A stretch of DNA of 64,000 nt from Rheum nobile (taxonomy: Eukaryota; Streptophyta; Magnoliopsida; Caryophyllales; Polygonaceae), in assembly GCA_027886185.1 (NCBI GenBank), contig WOAB01000124.1:2542001-2606000 (forward strand). The letters run 5' to 3'. The notes beneath the pieces are model-generated. The model made no database searches. It was given only the letters and a program-made list of their open reading frames with translations, and was not told where the DNA came from. A program made the translations under genes and the position numbers. Below, piece after piece: positions 45,163-57,649 of this stretch; the first letter of the stretch is position 1, and every line of letters begins with the position of its first letter.

Positions 45163-48100
45163 ATGGCTTGGAGACAGCTTCTCCGGCAGGTCAGTATACC
45201 TCAATTTACCTTTTCCGATTGAAGTTACCCTCGTGTTTTGATCGTCAATCTCCCGATTTCTTTGATTCATTCGTCGTTCTGGTTGATTCGGCTCCTTTCA
45301 ATTTCCGCTTAACTTGGCAATTTTAGGGCAATTTTTTGGATTGGTGAAATTAGGGTTTGCGGGCATTCGTTGGGTTGAATATACTTTTTTGCTTAGTTAC
45401 GGCATTATGACTGGAAGCTTCCGTCTTTAGGATTGATTGAGCTGCTTTTATCTTTCTTTATCCGTTACAATTTGTTATGACTCGTTTTCTCAATCTTGCG
45501 ACTTGATTTTGAAGGCGATTTTATATGCTTGTTTCCCTTTCTTATTTTGTGGGACGCGAAGATTCTGAGTTCAACTTTCGATTAACTGGTTCTCATTTCT
45601 CTCACCTTTCCTTTGCAGGTTTCGAAACGCCAATCAGAACTGGCATATTTGAACAATTTCTACGTCAGGCCTTCTACAATCCTACAGAGGCATGGAGATT
45701 TTGCTGGTATCTTATCTTTGCTGAAGAACTGGCATATTTGAGAGTTGAGACTAACAGTGTACTTGCCATTTGTCTAGACTTTTGATGAATGAATGGGTTC
45801 TCTAGTCCTTGGCCTTGTATATCATTACTTAGTTTATATATTATCATCAGTGTGATGGAATTCTTGTTATTTAGATATTTAAATTGTCAACGTGGGATAA
45901 AACTATGTGGGAGACTCTCCTGACCAAGTAAAGAGGGTTATAGTCCATAGATTAATGTCTTAAATTTAACCATGTTGCTGCTTTCTCAGTCATTACTATG
46001 TCGTAGGACTTCCTATCCACAAAAGCTTTATTTACTTCACTTGATACTGAATACTTTGATGCAAAGAAGTCGAAATATTGTTCCTAGATTGTCTTCAATT
46101 AAAATGTTTCTACTTCTGAACTTTTATTGAATTTATTTTGTCGTGGATGGTTTTGTAAAACTAACCTTGTTTCCCTTGGTGCTTCTATCAAATGCTCTTC
46201 ATCTACTTATCCTTTTGCTTCTATATAATGAACTTCTGCCTTCTGGTCTACAAAAGAAAATTCTTCGTGATATTAAGCATATATGCTAAGTATGCGGGTT
46301 TATTTCTACAGGAAGTCGGTCTGCAGGCATCCAGGACAGATTTCAGTCAAAATATTTGAGCAGTTTTGCTCGCAGAGTTCGTAATACAGATGGTGCAGTT
46401 GATGCATATTATCTGAGGGAGCTATCACGTAGAAATGACCCTGAAGCAGTCATCCAAATTTTTGAATCTCATCCTTCACTCCATTCTACCCCTACAGCTG
46501 TTGCTGAGTATGTGAAGGCCTTGGTCAAGGTGGATAGACTAGATGAAAGTAAGCTGTTTAGGACATTACAAAGAGGTGGGTGTTGGAATATGTTTCTTTC
46601 GTTACAAATCAACATTTAATTGATGGAATCTCATCTTCCTTGACAATTTTATTTTGGTTTCTGCCTTTCTGGGTCTAAGGAGGAGTTATAAAGTCAGTTC
46701 TACCAATACTGAACATCATACATTTTGACAACTTATCAATCAATAATTTTACCGAATATACCATGGATAATTTACAATGCTCCTTTTTCAACCATCAACT
46801 GTATTATAAGCATTCCACTTTTACTATAACCTTTCAAAGTTCTCTTTTTTGAGTGCATTGGAAGAATGACTGTAGTGTCATGCAGGAATATACAATGCTC
46901 CTCACTCATCAGCTTTGGAAGAAAACTTTGCTGGTCTTTCAACCTTCCGGAATGTGGGGAGAGGCACAAAGGATGGAGCGCTTGGAACTTCTAGTGCCCC
47001 TATCCATATGGTAGCTACTGAAGGAGGGCAGTTTAAAGAACAGTTGTGGCGTACTTTTAGATCCATTGCACTTGCATTTCTCTTGATTTCAGGAGTTGGG
47101 GCCCTGATTGAAGATAGAGGAATCAGTAAAGGTATTGATCTTGTTCTTCTGCTCCATTTAATTTCTCTCGTCACCATAATCCTTCCTTTATACTTATGTA
47201 GCTAAGAGTGAAAGAGTCCAGTACTCCAGTGAATACCAGTGTCGAGCATGTCTGTTCATTTCAGATGACATAAAGGATTTCAACCTTGTGTCTTTCATTT
47301 CTTGCCTTTTCAGGTCTTGGTCTCAATGAAGAGGTTCAACCTACTATGGAGTCTGAGACTAAATTTAGTGATGTGAAGGGTGTTGATGAAGCGAAAGCTG
47401 AATTGGAGGAAATTGTTCACTACCTTCGAGATCCCAAGGTTTGTAATCTGTCCATATTTTTGCGCTTCCTGTTTAAATATTTCCCCTTTTTTTGGATGTT
47501 TGTGTGGGACCACATCCTTACTTATCTACTAATGTAAATAGGTGTATAAATCTTATTGAGTAGTGATCCATGCATTCATGCTTGGTCATAATGTTCCAAT
47601 CTCTAATCTGTTACATGGCTGGGCGATAAGCATGTAGTTGTGTTACCTGTGTCTATGCATCAAATTACAGGGTGTAGAATGCCTTAAATTGCAATTGAAT
47701 ATTTTTTAGATGTTTTTCATAAAATTTGGAGCAGCAATAGCTAGTACTTTTGTGGCATATAATTTCATGCTTTTGCATCGTGATACCTCTTGAGAGGATT
47801 CAGGGGATGGAATTTTTATTGCTGTTTTTTTCAATTTGTATATGATTTTCTATGGCTTACAACTTGCATCTATAGAAATGATTTTGTATGTATCCACACA
47901 GAACTCTTGGTGCTTGATATACATGTAGAGTCCCTGTTTTCTGGTAAAAAAAGGAAGAACCATTATTGTGTTTTTTGTATTGCCCGTTATGCCTATCTAT
48001 ACATGGTTGCTGATAAGCTTGATGGAAGTTTATATGTCTTTTTTATCATGGCAGAGATTTACACGTCTAGGAGGAAAGCTTCCCAAGGGAGTGTTGCTTG

Positions 48101-49788
48101 TTGGTCCTCCAGGAACTGGCAAGACCATGCTAGCTAGAGCCATTGCTGGAGAAGCTGGGGTTCCCTTTTTCTCATGCAGTGGTAGCGAGTTTGAAGAGAT
48201 GTTTGTTGGTGTTGGAGCCAGACGAGTTAGGGATCTCTTTTCCGCTGCAAAGAAAAGGTCACCATGTATCATATTCATTGATGAGATAGATGCAATTGGA
48301 GGAAGTCGTAACCCAAAGGATCAACAGTACATGAAGATGACATTAAATCAGTTGCTTGTTGATCTTGACGGTTTTAAGCAAAATGATGGGATTATTGTGA
48401 TTGCAGCCACAAACTTTCCCGAATCATTAGACAAGGCTCTTGTCCGTCCTGGGCGCTTTGACCGTCACATTGTTGTTCCCAATCCTGACGTTGAAGGCCG
48501 TAGGCAGATTATGGAGACTCATATGTCCAAGGTATGGTAATGGGATAATATAATTTTTGTTTTTTGCTCTTTTTTTTTCTCAATCACTGTCAAGCTTTTT
48601 CTTTATGATATTCTTAGTCATGTTTGGTAGCAGCCTCTTTTTTCTTTTATTTTATAGTCCTGACTTCCAAAGCTGTTTTAGTTTGACAAGTTTTCAACAG
48701 CCAATCAGAAATAGTAGCCTTATTTGGTATTCTTGTTTAATCCGAACTGCATGATTTCTGTGATATCCTCGTGAATGCTGCTTTACGTATTGACCTTTAA
48801 CGTAGCTAATCTGTACCTGTGGCGTGGCAGCCCTGTAATCACCATTTTTATATCCTGGTAGGTTCTGAAGGCAGATGACGTTGACCTGATGATCATAGCA
48901 AGAGGAACTCCGGGCTTCTCTGGTGCTGACCTGGCGAACCTGGTCAACGTTGCCGCTCTGAAGGCTGCAATGGACGGTGCAAAGGCAGTAACAATGGCTG
49001 ATCTGGAGTACGCAAAGGACCGGATCATGATGGGAAGTGAACGCAAGTCAGCTGTCATCTCTGATGAGTCAAGGAAGCTAACAGCGTATCACGAGGGTGG
49101 GCATGCTTTAGTAGCCATGCACACTGATGGCGCCCACCCAGTACACAAAGCGACGATCGTCCCTCGCGGGATGGCCCTCGGGATGGTCACCCAGCTTCCC
49201 GACAAGGACGAGACGAGCGTCTCCCGAAAGCAAATGCTTGCCCGACTTGACGTGTGCATGGGGGGCCGTGTCGCTGAGGAGCTCATCTTTGGCGAGAGTG
49301 AGGTCACCTCCGGGGCATCATCTGACCTCAGCCAGGCGACCAAGCTAGCCAGGGCAATGGTCACCAAGTACGGGATGAGCAAGGAGGTCGGAGTCGTCTC
49401 CCACAACTATGACGACGATGGCAAGAGCATGAGCACCGAGACCCGGCTCCTAATTGAGAACGAGGTGAAGGAGCTTCTCGACCGAGCCTACAACAATGCT
49501 AAAAATATACTGACAACCCACAACAAGGAGCTCCATGAACTTGCCAAGGCGTTACTCGAGAACGAGACTCTCACGGGTAACCAAATCAAGTCTCTCCTTG
49601 CTCAGGTAAACTCTCAGCAGAAACAGCAACAGCCAGTTGTAACCACGCAGCAGCCCGCCATGCAACCCAACCCTGTTCCGCCATCGGGCCCTGCATCAGC
49701 AGCATCTGCCGCTGCAGCAGCAGCAGCAGCCGCCGCCGCAGCAGCTGCAGCTGCCAAGAGCAAAGGCATAGCACCCGTGGGATCATAA
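45163..49788 (+). CDS. FTSH4: Mitochondrial i-AAA protease FTSH4
   Basis: Exons are 45163-45189, 45619-45706, 46312-46575, 46886-47131, 47314-47438, 48055-48531 and 48862-49788. All junctions are GT-AG and in frame, giving 717 aa, the usual FTSH4 length. The Arg-rich N-terminus is a mitochondrial presequence. Residues about 186-203 (IALAFLLISGVGALI) are the single membrane span. AAA motifs are Walker A GPPGTGKT (267-274), Walker B IIFIDE (322-327) and the second region of homology ending RPGRFDRH. The zinc site is HEGGH (486-490). The protein is an ATP-driven metalloprotease of the inner membrane facing the intermembrane space, removing damaged proteins. The tail ends in a polyalanine run followed by KSKGIAPVGS, as in Arabidopsis FTSH4. 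No defect is visible. Confidence 0.97.
49690..49755 (+). repeat. GCN trinucleotide tract encoding polyalanine
   Basis: Mixed GCA/GCC/GCT codons give a run of alanines near the FTSH4 C-terminus. The tract is imperfect, so moderately stable, but is a likely site of length variation. Confidence 0.85.
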
Positions 49789-50423
49789 CAACGACAACAT
49801 CTGTAGGAGGTAAGCTTGTAAAAGTGCAAAAAAGGTTTGATTTTTGGACAAGGAGTTTTGGTTGTGAATATGATTTCTTATCTTGTTGCAGATAGTCAAA
49901 TATGCATGTTTGATCAACGACGGGTGAAAGGCTGTAGATTCCGGAACGCTTGAGCAAAGACAAATTCACCACGCAGCCTACGCCAGCTCTACTTTTACTC
50001 TGGTAAGACTTGGAAACCGACAGTTGAAATAATTATCTACTTTTACTCTGGTAAAACTTGTGTAACTTTTTTATAAAAGTGAAAATCCATAATGTACATT
50101 GCGAGCTCTGTTAGCTACTTGTGTATTATTAACCGAGTTCAATATTTATTTTTTCTGGCAACTAGGCCTATTAAATCACCTTTCCAGCTTTTGTAGCTTT
50201 GATTTTGTTAGAGGTAAACTCAGTTTCCTTGCAAGTTATCTATACTCATTCAATTTAGGTATATTTTTTTTTAATTACGGAGTATTTGTTTTCAATGAAA
50301 CCAATGTATATGTACGCTTTGCTGGGAAGTTTCTTGATGGGAGAAACTTCTTGAAGTCGGTTCAGAGTTATCTTTTTAATTTTTGTCGTAGTACGAATTG
50401 CTCCAATTTATGGTTAAAATTAA
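49789..50423. other. FTSH4 3' flank, no gene seen
   Basis: The first about 300 bp probably contain the FTSH4 3' untranslated region. The remainder is AT-rich with only chance ORFs, up to the long-TIR element at 50424. Confidence 0.5.
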
Positions 50424-51458
50424 GGGGTTTTTGCAGGAAATCATCCGTTATATGACCGATTTTGTATGAAATTACCCGTTATATCGATATTTATTTTAAA
50501 CCACCCAATTATCTATCTCCGTTAACACAAAGCCATCCAGAGTCATTTGCCGTCAACTTTTCCGTTTAAATGTATAAAATGTCCCTTTTGCCCTCGTGGC
50601 AAATATTACGAAATTACCATTGTCTTCAACCTTGGGCTTACACTATTCACACGGACGCAATTCGGCTTGGTGGTGGCTCGTCGGTGCGACTCTAGGTGCG
50701 AGACTATGGGGCTTTTGAAGGGGACGAGAAGATGGTTCCAATGGTGGCGTCAATTTCGGCGGTGGGGCACGATGGTGGCCGGAAAACGCTAAGAACAACC
50801 GCTGTCGAGGTTTTCTAGGGTTCGTGGATTTTCGGTTGAAATTGGATGAATTGGGAGGTCAATCGAAGGGGGTATATATAGGGCTTTTGAAACATTAACA
50901 GCCCTCGATACAATCCCGTGATCCACTATTCCTAATTCAATCCGGTGTAATCGAATTTCGAAGAAATTCAATTCGATGTTCGCGACGGAGCTTTGGATTC
51001 AAGACCGCCGATTACCTCACACGAGATGCTGTTCACAAGATGCTCTTCGTGTTCTTGGCCTGAACATGATTTAGATCTCTTTTGGTCCTAATTATAAAAA
51101 CATCATTGTTTTTCCAAAAGTGTAAAATTTGCCCTTAAAATCTAAAAATAAATAAATTAAAATTGATATCTAAAATTCCCTATAGTTTATATAAATAAAA
51201 TTTAAGTTATTTACATAGCTTAGCCAAATTTTGGAGGTAAGAAATAAAAGATTTTTAAAAAAAAGCGAGGGCAAAAGGGACATTTTACACATTTAACGAC
51301 AAAGTGGACGGCATATGACTCTGGGTGATTTTGTGTTAACGGAGATAGTTTTGCGTTAACGGAGATAGATAATTGGGTGGTTTAAAATAAATATCGATAT
51401 AACGGATAATTTCATACAAATAGTGACATATAACGGGTAATTTGTTACAAAAATTCCT
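50424..51458. mobile_element. Long-TIR (Mutator-like) non-autonomous element
   Basis: Terminal inverted repeats of roughly 180 bp are visible, including the phrase ttaaaccacccaattatct and its complement. Outside them lies AAAATTAA on both sides (50416-50423, 51459-51466), extendable to nine bases with one mismatch. Long TIRs and an 8-9 bp duplication fit a MULE. The right TIR carries a short internal duplication (gcgttaacggagatag). The interior (50600-51270) is GC-richer and may be acquired sequence, but I recognise no gene in it. Confidence 0.75.
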
Positions 51459-52671
51459 AAAATTAAAGGGTAAGTATCTTCGCGCAAATTAGCTGATGGA
51501 TTTCCCTGAATCCCAAGTCAATATGTATGGTTAGCACCTGAACAAGTGCATTGGACTGAGGAGTTGAATTAGGCTGCCATTAATTTACTCATAGAACGTT
51601 AATCTATGTCTAGTCGAAGTAGCATTTAAACTACTTTTTATTTCTAAAATAACAAAGGCCTCGTTTGGCAATGTCTTGATAAAGACATTATTTCAAAAAA
51701 GTATTTATATTTTTCTTTCACGTTTTTTTATATTACACAAATTTTAAATTTCAAAAACTATTTTTTTATAAAAAAAATACATTATAAGTAAAAAGATTTT
51801 TATAAAAACACTTATCAAACAAAAACAAACCCAAAATAGGACATGTAATTTATATATTTGGATTTTCTTACACTTCAAACATCTTTTCTTTCTAAGCTCC
51901 AACTGACAGGTTGCATTCGACCCGAAGCAAAAGAAAGAAAGTGTAATTTCTTGCAAAATTAAAAAGATGTAATTTTACATTTTTAAACCTTAAAAATATT
52001 TGATATTTTCCTAATATAATACTTATACACATTGATTAGTGACCTTATTAGGATCAAAATGTGACTTTTTAAAATGAATTAAATTATTTTTCCTAAAAAT
52101 TGCATTTTCTTTCTTTCCAGTTTATTAAAAGATATATTATTCTAATAGATTCAATATTCATTCTTATTCTTCGTCTCTTTCTTTAATTATTTACATTTTA
52201 TATTATTACTCATTATATATATTTATATTAATTAATAATATAATTTATATAAAAAGTTTTATCCGTTAAATAAATTCGTACAAGGCAAGTATAAACTTCA
52301 AACTAGAACATTGAACATCCTATTTTAAAATTTCCCAAGTATCTAACTCCAAGTGATTTTTGCTATCCGTATCATCTTTATGTTACTAGCATTTAATCAC
52401 CCATTTCGATTATTGTCTGTTTACTGAATAGGAACAATAATGTTCCCCTTAATTTTGCAAGAAAGATGAACTTGATAAAAATACCTGGGGGATTAGGGAA
52501 ATAAATATTGAAAAGTTTCTTTCATTATCCAAAATTGCATTACATTTTCCCATCAATATTAAAAAAATATTTTTTTCTAGTGTGTTCATAGACACACTCT
52601 AATAACTCTTTTTTTGATAATTATTTATTTACTCATTAGTTTAATCTTGTTTGTTAAGGATTTATCAATTC
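51459..52671. other. AT-rich spacer, no gene seen
   Basis: Only short chance ORFs occur. A GGCCTCGTTTGGC phrase near 51658 resembles the end of a Harbinger/hAT-type element, but no matching opposite end was found. Confidence 0.5.
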
Positions 52672-52934
52672 TGAAATGATTGATTTACAATCTAAATAAC
52701 TTACTTTCATTGAATGAGAATGGCCAATATATATAGTCTTATAAACCACGATCACATGATCACACGATCACACTAACAGTCTACAATTTTGTAGAACTAC
52801 CTGCTCCTAAGTCCTAGCTAAAGTCTAGAAACCAAACTAACTGAAACAAGAGAATAGCAACAATAGAACCGACTCCTACTAATGTGCTAGATAGCACTTA
52901 ATTGAATTAAACAACTGTAGGAATTAAACTAACA
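52672..52934 (-). repeat. 3' LTR of the minus-strand Copia
   Basis: It matches 57122-57368 closely, with a small local duplication of the gatcaca phrase near 52750-52770. Confidence 0.88.
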
Positions 52935-52961
52935 TTACCCCTCCTAAACTGAACTTTCAGT

Positions 52962-55900
52962 TCAGTTTATCTTCGATGCATCACACACCCCTAGCTTCTT
53001 TCTGAGCTCCTGGAAGATTCTGGTGTTGAGTGATTTGGTAAGTATGTCAGCTACCTGCTGTTGAGTGCCACAAAATCTCAACTGAACTACACCTTCATTC
53101 ACCAGCTCACGCAGGAAGTGAAACCTTACATCGATATGTTTTCTTTTCCCATGCAACACAGGGTTCTTTGAGAGTTTAATTGTTGAGCTATTGTCACAGA
53201 AAATTACAGGGTTGTTGCTACCTTCATAGCCAATCTTACTCAACACTCTCTTCATCTAGATTAATTGACATGAACACACTGCTGCTGCCACGAATTATGC
53301 TTCAGTTGTGCTCAAAGTAACAATGGGTTGCTTTTTAGAAGACCAGGCCACTGCAGCATCACTGAGAATGAAAGCATACCCAAATGTACTCTTTCTGTCT
53401 TTCAAGCTCCCGGCATAATCACTATCAGTGTATCCTACCAGCTCCCTGTTCCCCTTCTTCTTGTACAACAGTCCATAGCTAACAGTTCCTTGTAAGTACC
53501 TCAAAATTCTCTTAGCTGCCATGAAGTGAAGCTCTGTAGGCGAGGACATGTACCTGCTGATCAAGCTGACAGCGTACATTATATATGGTCGTGTGGCTGT
53601 AGCATACATCATGCTACCAATAAGCTGCTTGTAGAGAGTGATATTCACTTTTACTCCTTCCTCGTCTTTGTGAATCTTAGACCCTGGAACGATAGGATTT
53701 AGGACAGAGTTGCATTCCTCCATTCTGAACTTTGTTAGCAGCTCTTTCACATACTTCCTTTGACATATAAAAATGCCATTATCAGTCTGCAATACTTCAA
53801 TACCCAGGAAGTACTTCATCTTCCCTAAGTCAGTCATATCAAATTCCTTCATCATGGATTCCTTAAACTCATCCATCATAGTCTGATCATTACCAATGTA
53901 GATCAAATCATCAACATATAGGCTAATAATCAAACATTTACCTTGTGTACTGAACTTTGTGAAGAGAGTTTGCTCATTAACATCATTCACAAATCCCATC
54001 TTCTTAAAGTATGTATCTATCCTGCTGAACCATGCTCGTGGCGCCTGTTTTAATCCATACAAAGCTTTATGAAGCTTGTATACTTTACTTTCTGCACCCT
54101 TGAGTTCATATCCCCTTGGCTGATCTACATACACTTCCTCGAACAACTCTCCTTGCAAAAAGGCTGACTTAACATCAAGTTGATATATGCACCAACTTCT
54201 CTGAGCTGCCAATGCTAAGATCATCCTCACAGTGTCCATTCGAGCAACTGGTGCATACACTTCCTCATAATCAATTCCCTGTGTCTGTGCATATCCTTTG
54301 GCTACCAGTCGTGCTTTATATTTTTCAACTTCTCCATGTTGATTCAGTTTAGTCTTATAGACCCACTTGACTCCTATACTCTTAACACCTTATGGCAAAT
54401 CAGTGAGGAGCCAAGTTCCATTCTTCTCAATGGACTGAATTTCTGAATCCATGGCAAGCTTCCATTCTTGGCTCTTGATGGCTTCATCATAACTGATAGG
54501 GTCAGAATCTGCAAGTAGAGCCATCTCTTCTCCAAGTGCGACTAGCTGAGCATCATTAGCCATTTCTTCTCTGAATGCGATCAGCTGAGCATCATTGACA
54601 ACATAGTCATTCATCCATCCCAGTGTCCTTCTAATGCGACTAGCTTCTCTTGTATTAGAGCCCTCAGAAGAAGCATCAGTTTCTGCTTCATCACTCTCTA
54701 CTTCTTCCTCGGTACTTGCTACATGATGTATATCTTCTGTTGCTGCATCAGAGGTTGTTGCTTCATCGTTGTTGGGCTGAACTTCCGTTTCTCCTTCCTT
54801 GCTTTCATCTCCCCAGTCTAGATCGAGAGTAGTTAAGCTGCCATTAGTCTTATCCCAGCTCCACTTCTTATCTTCCTCAAACACCACGTCTCTGCTGACA
54901 ATGACTTTCTTACTTATAGGATCATAGAGCCTATAACCTTTGGATTCAACACTCACTCCAAACAATACACAACTTCTGCTTTTATCTTCAAGTTTGGTGC
55001 GCTTGACGTCAGGGATATGAACATGTCCTATGCAGCCAAATATTCTAAAATGCTCAACGGATGGCTTAATCCCACTCCAAGCTTCCATGGGCGTCATGTC
55101 TTTCACATATGAAGTTGGACATCTGCTAAGCACATAAAAGGCCCAACTCACAACCTCTGGCCAGAAAGTCTTAGGAACATCCTTCTCGACCAACACACTT
55201 CTCACCATATTCATCACTGTTCTATTCTTCCTCTCAGCCACTCCATTTTGCTGAGGTGTGTAAGTTGTAGTTAGATGTCTCTTGATCCCATTATCTCTAC
55301 AATAGTCATTGAAGGCGCTTGATGTAAATTCCCCTCCTCGGTCTGTTCTCAAACACTTAATAAATGCACCAGATTCCTTTTCAACACTATTCTTAAATTG
55401 CTTGAATATGGCAAAAGCATCATCTTTATATGCAAGGAAATAGACCCATGCTCTCCTACTGAAATCATCAATAAAACAGAGTAAGTACCTCTTTTGCCCG
55501 TTTGAAATTGGTGAGATTGGCCCACAAATGTCGGCATGGACCAGTTCTAGCTTGTTTGAGGCACGCCATATACTTTTCTTTGGGATATGTTCCTTGTGTT
55601 GCTTCCCTTTCAGACATTCTGTACAGACGGATTCAGAACCAAGGAGACTCGGCATTCCTTTCACCATATCTTTGTCCTTCAGTGTCTGCAATCCTGTGTA
55701 GCTGAGGTGGCCGAATCTTCTATGCCAAAGCTGAGTTGTATCAAGAGTTGATTGTAGACAAACCTCCTTTGTATCCTTGTTGGCGAATTGTTTATCTGAG
55801 AGCAAGATAAACATTCAATTGGTTGTCATGTTGCTCTGGAGAATGAGTCCTTTCGTTGGGTGGTAAATACTGCACTTGTTGTCCTTCATTAGTACTGCCA

Positions 55901-57037
55901 GGCCCTTTTATTGCAATTGTCCAGTGCTAAGGAGATTGTTCCTTAGATCAGGAACATAAAACACATCCTGAACAAGATGACTAATGCCTCCAAAGCACAA
56001 CCTTACACTTCCCTTGCCAACTACATTCATGTGCATATGATTTCCCAACCTTACTGTTCTCTGAAATCCATCTTCCAACTGACTGAATAGCGAGCGATCA
56101 CCACACATATGGTTGTTGCACCCTGAATCAAGAAACCAGACATCACCCTTGCTTATCTCAGCAGATTTGAGGTAGGCCATAAGTAGCATCTCCTCGTCCT
56201 CAACTTCTGTGTAATTCACCTGTTTAGTCATGTTAGGACACTCATATTGAAAGTGACCTAATTGATGACACTTATAGCACTCGATGGTTGCTTTGTTGAA
56301 GGATTGACGACTTCTGCCTCCTCTGCCTCGTCCTCCTCTGTAGGCTCCCATTCTTCCTCTTTCTCTTCCACCGATGTTGTCCCTATAATGCACCGTAAGT
56401 TCATGCTCTTCCTCTCCTTCTTTCTTGAATTTTTGCTCATGGACAAGCAGGGAACTTTGCAACTCATCAATAGTGAGTTCATCAACATCTTTGGCTTCCT
56501 CAATGGAACACACAATGTAATTCCATTTATCAGTGAGCGTCCTTAAGATCTTCTCAACGACCTTGACGTCATCTAACTGTTCCCCATAATTTCTCATGTC
56601 ATTAGCTACCACCATTACTCTTCCAAAGTAATCATTCACCGACTCTCCTGGCTTCATGGCAAGAATCTCAAACTCCATGTGCAATCGATTGAGTTGAGCT
56701 CGTTGAACCCTCGCATTTCCTTGATACTTCATTTTCATTGAGTCCCAAAGCTGCTTGGATGTTCCTTCTTTGAGATTGTTTTCAGAATAAACTTGTCAAG
56801 CGATTGAAATAAGTAATTCTTAGCCTTTAAATCCTTCAACTGCATCTCTTCTATCACTTTCTTCTGTGCCACCGACAGCACATCTCCTTCTTTGGGTTGG
56901 GTGAATCCCTCATTCACCACGATCCAGTACTCCTTCGACCGGAGTAGGTTCTCCATAACCATGCTCCAGTGGTCGTAGTCGTCATCAAATTTGGGAATTG
57001 ATGGTTGAGAAAAACGATCATTTCCTTCAGACGCCAT
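52962..57037 (-). pseudogene. Copia gag-pol polyprotein, broken
   Basis: Gag starts at 57037 and shifts frame near 56735. A zinc knuckle CYKCHQLGHFQYEC lies near 56290-56230, and protease DSGCNNHM near 56130. Stops occur around 55905-55815. Integrase follows with HRRFGH, HADICGP, TDRGGEFTS and PQQNGVAERKNRT. After a stop at 54388-54390 and a gap, RT continues from 54260 with QLDVKSAFLQGE and YVDDLIY. RNase H has TDSDYAGSLKDRKS and ends with KHIDVRFHFLRE and ADILTKSL at about 52990. A frame break lies at 53255-53295. Few breaks suggest moderate age; it cannot encode a full polyprotein. Confidence 0.9.
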
Positions 57038-57106
57038 TCTCTCTGTGTTTCCTTTTTACTGTGTTTTTCTCTCTCTGTGTGTTTCTCTCTTGAAGTTCTT
57101 GTCCTC

Positions 57107-57118
57107 GCTCTGATACCA
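57107..57118 (-). other. Primer binding site of the minus-strand Copia
   Basis: TGGTATCAGAGC on the minus strand lies three bases inside the 5' LTR, the usual initiator tRNA-Met primer site. Confidence 0.85.
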
Positions 57119-57121
57119 GAT

Positions 57122-57368
57122 TGAAAGGATTGATTTACAATCTAAAGAACTTACTTTCATTGAATGAGAATAGCCAATATATATAGCCTTATAAACCACG
57201 ATCACACTAACAGTCTACAATTTTGTAGAACTACCTATTCCTAAATCCTAGCTAAAGTCTAGGAACCAAACTAACTGAAACAAGAGAATAGCAACAATGG
57301 AACAAACTCCTACTAATGTGCTAGATAGCACTTAATTGAATTAAACAACGGTAAGAATTAAAGTAATA
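57122..57368 (-). repeat. 5' LTR of the minus-strand Copia
   Basis: It faces away from HDA2 and ends 281 bp before that gene's start codon. Confidence 0.88.
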
Positions 57369-57649
57369 AATTTTTTATTAAAAAATATTTTAAAAATAAA
57401 TTTCCTATTTAGATTTGTTAACGTGTGTAACCTTTGAAAAAAATTATACGTACAAAAAAAATAAAAAAAAAATAGATCTGCCACTTTGAAGTCACGAATG
57501 TCGAATGGTCTCCCTCTCCTGGTTTCCTCTTTTCTTCAGGCGAGGCGGCAAGTCGGCCCCTGCAATTCCGTACCTACGATTCTGAAGCCATTGCTAGATC
57601 TCCATTTTCTTCTTCACTCTTATCTCTTCTTCATCGAATTCGCCCAAAT
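57369..57649 (+). promoter_or_regulatory. Residual HDA2 5' flank between Copia LTR and start codon
   Basis: Only 281 bp separate the retrotransposon from the ATG. The first 110 bp are A/T-rich; the rest is C/T-rich (tctccctctcctgg, cttcttcactcttatctc) and looks like a 5' untranslated leader. Any older upstream promoter has been moved away by the insertion. Confidence 0.45.

Larger units (their letters stand above)
52672..57368 (-). mobile_element. Copia retrotransposon with short LTRs, minus strand, decayed
   Basis: LTRs of about 250 bp (52672-52934 and 57122-57368) share ends TGAAA(T/G)GATTGATTTAC...AATTAAA. Target duplications are AATTC and AATTT (4 of 5). A polypurine tract (complement of ttacccctccta at 52935) and a tRNA-Met type primer site (57107-57118) are present. 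Gag-pol lies between. Short LTRs, a single zinc knuckle and no extra ORF distinguish it from the Sirevirus. Tork is a possible lineage but not demonstrated. Confidence 0.9.

Noticed and set aside
47790..48137. 115-codon ORF before FTSH4 exon 6
   Set aside because: It reads intron sequence and enters exon 6 in the wrong frame.
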